DNA from: Bacilli bacterium
GTDB taxonomy: Bacteria; Bacillota_I; Bacilli_A; RFN20; CAG-826
Length of the DNA: 58,145 nt
Direction of reading: 5' to 3'
Assembly (NCBI GenBank): GCA_024399115.1
Contig: JAKSHZ010000008.1
Span: 1 to 58,145 of the forward strand
Part shown: in pieces, positions 52,389 through 58,145 of the stretch
Layout of the letters: each line of letters opens with the position of its first letter
Numbering within the stretch: the stretch's first letter is position 1
The notes under the pieces: generated by a model
What the model was told of the DNA's origin: nothing
The model's database searches: none
What the model saw: only the letters and a program-made list of their open reading frames with translations
Position numbers and translations under genes: made by a program

Positions 52389-52544
52389 CTAAAAAAGACT
52401 GAAAACCCAGACGACAAATATGACAATTAAAGCGAAAGCAGCAAAGCCTAAAAGAGCTTTAAGTATAGCTCCACCGATCATAATTGTTAATAAAAAGCCG
52501 ATGCCAGCAAGAACAAGCGCTCCAAGTCCTTCAAGTAAACCCAT
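52389..52544 (-). CDS. Small hydrophobic membrane protein (51 aa)
   Basis: Almost the whole chain is hydrophobic, with two membrane segments separated by a G-G-A-I-L-K turn and very few charges. The ATG at 52544 is chosen because a promoter (-10 TATAAT, 52567-52572) and an AGGAAA site lie just upstream. A longer in-frame start at 52622 would need a message beginning farther upstream. It is a stand-alone gene with its own terminator. The function is unknown; small membrane toxins, phage-shock-type proteins and transporter modulators look like this, but nothing points to one. Confidence 0.6.
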   Translation of the reverse strand: MGLLEGLGALVLAGIGFLLTIMIGGAILKALLGFAAFALIVIFVVWVFSLF

Positions 52545-52723
52545 TTTTAGTTTCCTATCTGTAATTATTATAAATGATTCTTTGAATCTTTTAACAGGAT
52601 TTTCTACTAAATTTAAAACCATATAAATATTGAGGAAAAAATCGATTTCAAAAAATAACCTACATTAAGGCATATTGCTATTCTAAATTTTTCTAGTATT
52701 CGAATACCGATATTTTCAATTAA

Positions 52724-52752
52724 TTGAAAAGATATTTGTATTATCTTATAAT
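52724..52752 (+). promoter_or_regulatory. ackA promoter
   Basis: -35 TTGAAA (52724-52729), a 17-base spacer and a perfect -10 TATAAT (52747-52752), with an AAGGAG site before the ackA ATG. Confidence 0.75.
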
Positions 52753-52786
52753 TTAGGACGGTTACTAGTAAGGAGAAATAAATATT

Positions 52787-53983
52787 ATGGCAAAAGTAAT
52801 GACAGTTAACTCAGGTAGCTCAAGTTTAAAATTCAAACTTTATGAGATGCCAGAAGAAAAAGTAATTTGCTCAGGAAACTGCGAAAGAATTGGCGCAGCT
52901 GATGGCATTTTCACAATTAAATATGGTGACAAGAAAGATGTCACAACACCTGTTTTCAAGGATCACGCAGTTGCAGCTAAATTAGTTGTTGATTCATTAA
53001 TTGAAAAAGGAATTATCTCATCTTATGACGAGATTAAAGCAGTCGGACATAGAATTGTCCAAGGTGGTAAATACTTCTCAAAATCAGCAATGTTCGATGC
53101 TGATACTGAAGCAAAAATCGAATCATTAATTCCACTTGCACCTTTACACAATGGCGCACACTTAACATGCTTCAGAGCTTTCAAACAAGTTCTTCCAAAC
53201 TGTCCAGCAGTTGCTACTTTCGATACAGCATTCCATCAAACAATGTCACCTGTTGATTACACATTCCCTATTCCATATGAATTAACAGAAAAATACGACA
53301 TTAGAAGATATGGCGCTCACGGTACTTCACACAAATACCTTTCTGAAGAAGGCTTAAAATACTTACCAGGTGTTGAAAATCCAAAAATCATCACTTGCCA
53401 CATCGGCTCAGGTTCTTCAATCTCAGCTATTGAAAACGGCAAATGTGTCGCAACATCAATGGGCTTAACTCCATTAGGTGGAATTATGATGGGAACACGT
53501 ACAGGCGATATGGATCCATCTGTCTTCAACTATGTTGTTTCAGTCACAGGTAAATCAGCTGAAGAAGTTTACCAAATGTTCAATAAAAAATCAGGTTTAT
53601 TAGGTGTTTCATGTGTTTCAAATGACTCACGTGATGTTTTCGCTGCTGCTGAAAAAGGCGATGCAAAATCACAATTAGCATTAGATATCTTCAATAGAAG
53701 AATCGCAGACTTCATCGGTCAATACTATGTTAGATTAGGTGGCGCTGACTTAATCATTTGGTCTGCTGGTATCGGTGAAAACGAACCAAGAACAAGAAGC
53801 GCTGTTTGTAAATTAATTTCTAAAGCTCTCGGCGTTGAAATCGACGAAGAACTTAACTCAACATTACATGGTAAAGAAGCTGTCATTTCTACTCCAAATA
53901 GTAAAGTTAAAGTCGTCATCATCCCAACAGACGAAGAAGTCATGATTGCTAGAGATGCTTACGATATGTGCATCAAAGGTTAA
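52787..53983 (+). CDS. ackA: Acetate kinase
   Basis: Transfers phosphate from acetyl phosphate to ADP, the ATP-yielding last step of acetate fermentation. The 398-aa protein opens with V-N-S-G-S-S-S-L-K-F-K and has the H-R-I-V-Q-G-G, F-D-T-A-F-H, H-G-T-S-H-K-Y, G-G-I-M-M-G-T-R-T-G-D-M-D-P and G-I-G-E-N family motifs with the catalytic Asp and Arg. It is expressed from its own strong promoter. Phosphotransacetylase (pta) is not adjacent. nrnA follows four bases after the stop. Confidence 0.97.
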   Translation: MAKVMTVNSGSSSLKFKLYEMPEEKVICSGNCERIGAADGIFTIKYGDKKDVTTPVFKDHAVAAKLVVDSLIEKGIISSYDEIKAVGHRIVQGGKYFSKSAMFDADTEAKIESLIPLAPLHNGAHLTCFRAFKQVLPNCPAVATFDTAFHQTMSPVDYTFPIPYELTEKYDIRRYGAHGTSHKYLSEEGLKYLPGVENPKIITCHIGSGSSISAIENGKCVATSMGLTPLGGIMMGTRTGDMDPSVFNYVVSVTGKSAEEVYQMFNKKSGLLGVSCVSNDSRDVFAAAEKGDAKSQLALDIFNRRIADFIGQYYVRLGGADLIIWSAGIGENEPRTRSAVCKLISKALGVEIDEELNSTLHGKEAVISTPNSKVKVVIIPTDEEVMIARDAYDMCIKG

Positions 53984-53987
53984 TAAA

Positions 53988-54974
53988 ATGGACAAGTTAA
54001 ATCCGATTATTAAAGACTTTTTATCATCTGAAAAAAGAGAAATCACTAAGATCATTTCAGCTATCAAAAAATATGATAGAATTGCTATCTTCCGCCACAT
54101 AATGCCAGATTACGATGCATTAGGAAGCCAATACGGATTAGCAACTTGGATCAAAGACAATTTCCCAAATAAGGAAGTCAGAGTACTTGGTGATAATCAT
54201 GTTACTTTTACTCCAAGAATTTTCCCTGAAATGGATTCTTTAAACGAAGATTGGTTTGCCACACCATTCTTAGGAATCATCTTAGACTGTGCAAACAAAT
54301 CACGTATAGCTGATCCAAGATGGAAAAAAGCAAAATACAAAATCAAAATCGATCATCACCCAGTAGTAGAAAATTTTGGTAAAGCATCAATTGTTAAAAC
54401 AAACGCTTCCGCTGCTGCTGAAAATATCGTTAGTATCTTGTTAAATGCAAAAGGAAATTATGTTCTTTCCCCAGAAGCAGCAAGATACTTCTATATCGGT
54501 ATTGTCGGTGACTCAGGTAGATTCATGTATAGTTCAACAAGCAACCACACTTTTGCAATTGCTTCAGAGCTTATTAAGACAGGTATTAACATTTCAAAGA
54601 TTTATCAAGAAATGTATTTAAAGCAAGTTGATGACTTATATGTCACAGCTTACGTCTTAAACAATTTTAAGATTTCTGAACACGGCGTTGCTTACTATGT
54701 CCTTGATAAAAAGACACAAGATGACCTCAAAATCACTACTGAAAGAGGCAAAGAAAATGTTAACCTATTTTCGAACATTGAAGGTGTTAATGTTTGGTGC
54801 TCAATTACAGAAGATGTAAAAGACCACTGCTGGAGAGTTTCAATCCGTAGTAAAGAAAAGGCAATTAATGGAGTTGCTGCTAAATGGGGCGGAGGCGGAC
54901 ACGCACAAGCTTCTGGTGCGAAACTCAACAATCTTTCTGAATTAGATGAATTCGTTCAAGATTTAGAAAACTGA
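53988..54974 (+). CDS. nrnA: DHH-family oligoribonuclease/pAp-phosphatase (NrnA type)
   Basis: Degrades very short RNA (nanoRNA) and probably 3'-phosphoadenosine 5'-phosphate. From the ATG at 53988 it has 328 aa; an earlier in-frame start at 53946 lies inside ackA and is rejected. The DHH domain shows M-P-D-Y-D-A-L-G-S, I-L-D-C-A and I-D-H-H-P-V. The C-terminal DHHA1 domain ends with the G-G-G-G-H-A-Q-A-S-G substrate loop. The gene stops with TGA, rare in this window, backed up by an in-frame TAA two codons later. It follows ackA by four bases and ends at a hairpin. Confidence 0.93.
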   Translation: MDKLNPIIKDFLSSEKREITKIISAIKKYDRIAIFRHIMPDYDALGSQYGLATWIKDNFPNKEVRVLGDNHVTFTPRIFPEMDSLNEDWFATPFLGIILDCANKSRIADPRWKKAKYKIKIDHHPVVENFGKASIVKTNASAAAENIVSILLNAKGNYVLSPEAARYFYIGIVGDSGRFMYSSTSNHTFAIASELIKTGINISKIYQEMYLKQVDDLYVTAYVLNNFKISEHGVAYYVLDKKTQDDLKITTERGKENVNLFSNIEGVNVWCSITEDVKDHCWRVSIRSKEKAINGVAAKWGGGGHAQASGAKLNNLSELDEFVQDLEN

Positions 54975-55008
54975 TTTCTCTAAAAATATATAAAAATTCA
55001 AAAAAGAC

Positions 55009-55037
55009 GATCTCACAATTAAGTGGGATTGTTTTTT
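55009..55037 (+). terminator. Terminator of ackA-nrnA
   Basis: ATCTCAC/GTGGGAT hairpin (one T-G pair) followed by TGTTTTTT. Confidence 0.65.
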
Positions 55038-55102
55038 GTTTCATCGTATTTCTAAAGAAAATCGATGAAAATCTTTAATAATTTATAATTTATAAGTTTT
55101 AG

Positions 55103-55131
55103 TTGAAGAATGTTTTTGTTAAGTCTAAAAT
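55103..55131 (+). promoter_or_regulatory. Promoter of the membrane protein-HTH-lipoprotein operon
   Basis: -35 TTGAAG (55103-55108), a 17-base spacer and -10 TAAAAT (55126-55131), then a leader with GGAGGG. Confidence 0.55.
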
Positions 55132-55161
55132 TATCGTATATCAATAATTCGGAGGGATGAG

Positions 55162-56127
55162 ATGAATAAGAAAACAACACTTATATTGGCGATTATATTA
55201 GGAGTAACAGCGGTAGTTTCTATCGTATCTGCGTTTGTAACAGCATCCGCTATTTCAATGGCGCACTTCTATGGATTGCCTTATTACTTATTAAGTGAAT
55301 TAATTAAACTTATCGGCCAAGGAAACACATTCAAAAATATCATTGGATGGATTCTATTAGCGGTATTTGGATTAGCGCCAGCAGTCTATCCTACAATTAA
55401 TGTAATTAAAGAAAAGAAAATTAGCACTATTTCTATTCATTGGTTTGTATTTACAGTTATTCATTTCTTAGCTCTTTATTTCTATATTAACCCTCAAGAG
55501 ATCCTCCCAGAAGAATTCTTTATTAATAAGGATTTATTAGAGGTAGCTAAGACTGGAATCGCTATTACTACGTATATTTTTATAATTACTATTCTCGTTT
55601 GTAAGTCTCACTTTGATATCAATAAAGATGAAAATAAAGCAACAACATATGCACTAGTGATTGCTTTTATCATCGCTATCGTTTCAGTTTTTAGTGGTTT
55701 ATATGTTGGATTACGCAACGCCGTAAATCAAATAAATTCAGTAAAAGGATTAGAAGATTCAGCTTCTATTGTCACACTTAGAATTATTGAATTTATTATC
55801 TATATTGCTCCATATGTATTTGGAGTAATTGCATCATTCAAACTTATTTCAGTTATCGAAGAATTTAATAAAAACTGTTTCGGTGATGAATTAGAAAAGA
55901 AAATCGAAAGTCTTTCAAAGTACGTATTCTTATTAATCTTATTAGTATTAGGATCAACTTTCTTAACTAATGTTTTAGAGTTCATTTCAAGTAGAGTTAC
56001 TTTATCAGTTCACTCAAATATCAATATAAATCTTCCACTTATTTTAAGTGCTTTCTTACTTGAATGTATTTTAAGTTTCTTAAGAAAAGCTATTAGTATT
56101 AAGAAGGAAAATGACTTAACAATTTAA
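55162..56127 (+). CDS. Polytopic membrane protein, DUF2975-like C-terminus
   Basis: A 321-aa protein with about eight hydrophobic segments. The C-terminal half, ending in the polar tail K-K-E-N-D-L-T-I, is like DUF2975 membrane proteins. These are usually about half this length and are encoded next to a small YozG-type HTH regulator, exactly as here. The N-terminal half adds four further segments of unknown relation. It has a strong Shine-Dalgarno (GGAGGG). The next gene starts three bases after its stop. The function is unknown; signalling or membrane-stress sensing coupled to the HTH protein is a reasonable guess. Confidence 0.75.
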   Translation: MNKKTTLILAIILGVTAVVSIVSAFVTASAISMAHFYGLPYYLLSELIKLIGQGNTFKNIIGWILLAVFGLAPAVYPTINVIKEKKISTISIHWFVFTVIHFLALYFYINPQEILPEEFFINKDLLEVAKTGIAITTYIFIITILVCKSHFDINKDENKATTYALVIAFIIAIVSVFSGLYVGLRNAVNQINSVKGLEDSASIVTLRIIEFIIYIAPYVFGVIASFKLISVIEEFNKNCFGDELEKKIESLSKYVFLLILLVLGSTFLTNVLEFISSRVTLSVHSNININLPLILSAFLLECILSFLRKAISIKKENDLTI

Positions 56128-56130
56128 AAT

Positions 56131-56361
56131 ATGGCTATTAAAGTTGACTTAGAGAAACAATTAGAAAAGAAGAAAATGACATCGAAGCAATTGTGTGCTT
56201 TAGTAGGCATAACAGAAGCTAACATGTCAATTTTAAGAAGCGGAAAAGCAAAAGCGATTAGATTTTCTACGCTTAATGCAATCTGCTTTCATTTAGATTG
56301 CTCACCAGGGGACATATTATCGTTTGATGGAAAGGAATATATCACAGATGAAGAAGAATAA
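56131..56361 (+). CDS. HTH-type (Cro/CI, YozG-like) transcriptional regulator
   Basis: A 76-aa single-domain regulator. The HTH is at about 16-55: M-T-S-K-Q-L-C-A-L-V-G-I-T-E-A-N-M as first helix and turn, then the recognition helix N-M-S-I-L-R-S-G-K-A-K, followed by L-D-C-S-P-G-D-I-L, which is typical of the YozG group. Such proteins are nearly always encoded directly after a DUF2975-type membrane protein. The start codon is three bases from the stop of that gene. The last 14 bases of this gene overlap the start of the following lipoprotein gene. Confidence 0.92.
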   Translation: MAIKVDLEKQLEKKKMTSKQLCALVGITEANMSILRSGKAKAIRFSTLNAICFHLDCSPGDILSFDGKEYITDEEE

Positions 56362-57265
56362 AATTTTATTAGCAATGATTACCACTACTTTATGCGGATG
56401 TTCTGTAGTTCAACCTGAACCAGAGGCACCAGATTATGGAGATGGACTTCCAGAAAAACCACACAAAGTTGTTATCGGTTTAACTGAATATTATGCTCCT
56501 ACTCCTATTCCTGCTCATATAGAACACGAAGATTACACTGAAACAAATCCAGCTCTATCAAATTGTACATATTTTGGATTATATTGCCCTCTTTTCGGAG
56601 AAACCGATGGAACTAAATATCTCATCACTACAAAGCAAGAAAGTGATTTTTTAGATTTCAAAGTTGAAACATATGGAAATATCTTCGAATCCGAAGCTTC
56701 TGGAACCATTATTTTGGACACAATACTTGATATGCCAATATACAAAAATGAAAGAATAGATTTATACTACATTGTGTTCGACTTAGATACAAAAACAATA
56801 ACAACTGAACTTATGGCTCCATTACAACTATCTCAAGGTAGTATTGAAACTGGAATTTCGTTCGATGACACATACCACAAAAAGCAAGAAACTGAGTGTA
56901 TAACATTTGAAAAACATTCAATCTTAACGATGAAATATAACTACATCGATAGAATTGATAAAAGTTATAAAATTTTTGAGTACAACATAAACGATGAATT
57001 AATCAAAACTTCTAATGGTGATTTTGAAGATTCATCATTCACATTGGATGCAAATACCGAATATTACATTATCGAAACAACCTCGAAGAAATATGAATTC
57101 GCTAGTTCTATGTCATCAAATGTTCGAGTTAAAGATGAAAACTATAAGACTAGAGAATTACATAACCACGACGAAGGAAAAATTTCGATAGATTTCTACC
57201 CAGATCCAGACGATGAATTTATTAAAAAAGTTTCCTTGTGGATTGACACCGATTCTGAAAATTAG
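56348..57265 (+). CDS. Lipoprotein of unknown function, overlapping the HTH gene
   Basis: The ATG at 56348 opens a 305-aa protein with a lipoprotein signal peptide (M-K-K-N-K ... L-C-G-C). An in-frame ATG at 56324 would add eight residues before the signal and is rejected. After the lipid-anchor Cys comes a short proline/glutamate-rich tether, then a beta-rich domain of about 270 residues, strongly acidic and rich in T, Y and D, with no motif I recognise. The gene overlaps the HTH gene by 14 bases in another frame, so the three genes form one translationally coupled operon. A terminator follows. Confidence 0.78.
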   Translation: MKKNKILLAMITTTLCGCSVVQPEPEAPDYGDGLPEKPHKVVIGLTEYYAPTPIPAHIEHEDYTETNPALSNCTYFGLYCPLFGETDGTKYLITTKQESDFLDFKVETYGNIFESEASGTIILDTILDMPIYKNERIDLYYIVFDLDTKTITTELMAPLQLSQGSIETGISFDDTYHKKQETECITFEKHSILTMKYNYIDRIDKSYKIFEYNINDELIKTSNGDFEDSSFTLDANTEYYIIETTSKKYEFASSMSSNVRVKDENYKTRELHNHDEGKISIDFYPDPDDEFIKKVSLWIDTDSEN

Positions 57266-57270
57266 CAGAA

Positions 57271-57294
57271 AATCCTCCTCAAGGAGGTTTTTCT
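57271..57294 (+). terminator. Terminator of the membrane protein-HTH-lipoprotein operon
   Basis: CCTCC/GGAGG core stem with a TCAA loop, flanked by further weak pairs and followed by TTTTTC. Confidence 0.75.
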
Positions 57295-57383
57295 TTACGC
57301 CTAATCATTAAATTACGTTTTGGACTTAATCCAATAATAGGATTAAATGCATTATTTTTATTTATTTGGTTTCACTTTTGAAA

Positions 57384-57389
57384 TATACT
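57384..57389 (+). promoter_or_regulatory. -10 box of dnaE, predicted leaderless
   Basis: TATACT ends seven bases before the dnaE ATG and no Shine-Dalgarno is present. The -35 is poor (TTTATT, 17 bases upstream). Confidence 0.45.
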
Positions 57390-57396
57390 TTAGTAT

Positions 57397-58145
57397 ATGA
57401 GTATTTTTGCACCTATCAATATTGTCTCTGGATATTCGTTTTTGCAAAGTGGATTAACTATCGAAAAAATCACCACTGTTGTTAAAAAGAATAACTATTT
57501 TGGAATGGGCCTTGCAGATAACGAAGTAATGCATGGTATTCCTGCTTTTATTAAGGCTGCAAAATCAATTGAAAAACCATTCTTAGTCGGCATGAGAATT
57601 GAAGATCAAGGTCTTTCTCTCCTTTTATATTGCACGAACGAAGATGGCTATAGAGCACTCGTAAAAATCGTAAATACATTACAAAATGAAGACTTTTCAT
57701 TAGAAAACGTTAAAAATATCAATTCTTTAATATGCGTTTTAGAAACTAAATATGCGGGGTTTAAAGAATTATTTGCAAATATTGACGATATTCATTCAAA
57801 AAGAAAATTATCTGATTTAGCAAAATTATTCAGCAAATTCTATTTAGGTATTGAAGTAACATCAAGAGAAGATGTCGCTTATGCAAATAAGATTAGAAAT
57901 TTTGCTCATGACTTTGAATATGAGACTATCGCTTCTCCAAGAGTTAGATATGTAAATAAAGATGATGCTATTGTTGTTCAATTAGTAGACTCAATCGCTT
58001 CTAGCCAAGATGAAGCATTAGAAATCAAATCCGCAATCGGTCAAGAATATTTCATGAAAGAAGCAGATTACGCAAAAATCTACACTTCTGTCGAAATGCA
58101 AAACACTATTTCTTTATTAAAAGAAAATACTTTTAATTTTGAAGT
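57397..58145 (+). CDS. dnaE: DNA polymerase III alpha subunit DnaE (3' end cut by window)
   Basis: The frame runs to the window edge without a stop. The first 249 residues are the PHP domain that begins all DnaE-type replicative polymerases: the Y-S-F-L-Q-S-G-L-T-I-E opening, the A-D-N-E-V-M-H-G-I-P-A-F segment that matches T-D-x-x-x-L-x-G, then F-L-V-G-M-R-I-E and L-L-L-Y-C-T-N. The metal-binding residues of an active PHP are missing. The usual H-x-H-S-x-Y-S is I-N-I-V-S-G-Y-S, so this domain is probably structural, as in E. coli. The polymerase palm lies outside the window. Confidence 0.85.
   Translation, partial: MSIFAPINIVSGYSFLQSGLTIEKITTVVKKNNYFGMGLADNEVMHGIPAFIKAAKSIEKPFLVGMRIEDQGLSLLLYCTNEDGYRALVKIVNTLQNEDFSLENVKNINSLICVLETKYAGFKELFANIDDIHSKRKLSDLAKLFSKFYLGIEVTSREDVAYANKIRNFAHDFEYETIASPRVRYVNKDDAIVVQLVDSIASSQDEALEIKSAIGQEYFMKEADYAKIYTSVEMQNTISLLKENTFNFE

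Noticed and set aside
53946..53987. Longer NrnA start at 53946
   Set aside because: It lies inside ackA and adds no conserved residues.

Overview
The window is 58 kb of AT-rich bacterial chromosome. It reads as a small-genome, anaerobic, gut-type member of the Bacillota, close to the Bacilli/Erysipelotrichia/Mollicutes branch (lineage is inference). The basis: a lysine riboswitch, RNase HIII, MutS2, a dimeric dUTPase, a short mraZ-rsmH-x-ftsA-ftsZ division cluster without murein genes, class III ribonucleotide reductase, rubrerythrin, acetate kinase, and many small lipoproteins. All genes are intact under the standard code. Trp is TGG, stops are TAA or TAG, and TGA ends only two genes. I see no insertion sequence, prophage, plasmid gene or CRISPR array.

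1-5.6 kb: a lipoprotein with repeated T-S-G turns, a broken tRNA-Gly-like sequence, tRNA-Thr(AGT), rimO, and a large MacB/FtsX-type ABC exporter. 5.6-6.3 kb: a long non-coding stretch rich in inverted repeats. 6.3-11.6 kb: a nucleotide and redox block with anaerobic NrdD fused to a glutaredoxin-like domain, an atypical thioredoxin reductase, NrdG (opposite strand), dCMP deaminase and FolD. 11.6-15 kb: a Crp/Fnr regulator with an operator at its own start, tRNA-Asp and tRNA-Phe, rubrerythrin, nitroreductase. 13.9-16.2 kb: an MFS sugar-type permease with a secreted aldose epimerase lipoprotein. 16.2-18.9 kb: a polar amino acid ABC importer under a lysine riboswitch, hence probably a lysine importer.

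18.9-23.1 kb: an orphan hypothetical protein, tRNA-Arg with an inverted partial copy nearby, and a membrane-anchored GH3 glycosidase with swapped domain order. 23.1-28.2 kb: uvrC and mutS2, divergent from rnhC. 28.2-43.1 kb: a long minus-strand run of pheS-pheT-yceD, mraZ-rsmH-small membrane protein, then ftsA-ftsZ-secreted endonuclease-ileS-lspA-rluD. 43.1-47.6 kb: a patchy region with a pseudogene, lipoproteins, a TrmH-family methyltransferase, two YgjP-like metallopeptidase paralogs and a DUF523 protein. 47.6-55 kb: glgB-glgP-dut, a 51-residue membrane protein, ackA and nrnA. 55-57.3 kb: a membrane protein, HTH regulator and lipoprotein in one tightly packed operon. The window ends inside dnaE.

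Several first-in-operon genes lack a Shine-Dalgarno sequence and have a good -10 box only 6-10 bases before the ATG, which points to leaderless mRNAs. This, the near-absence of TGA, the odd tRNAs and the NrdD-redoxin/reductase set are the most interesting observations. All coordinates and motif readings were made by eye, without database searches.
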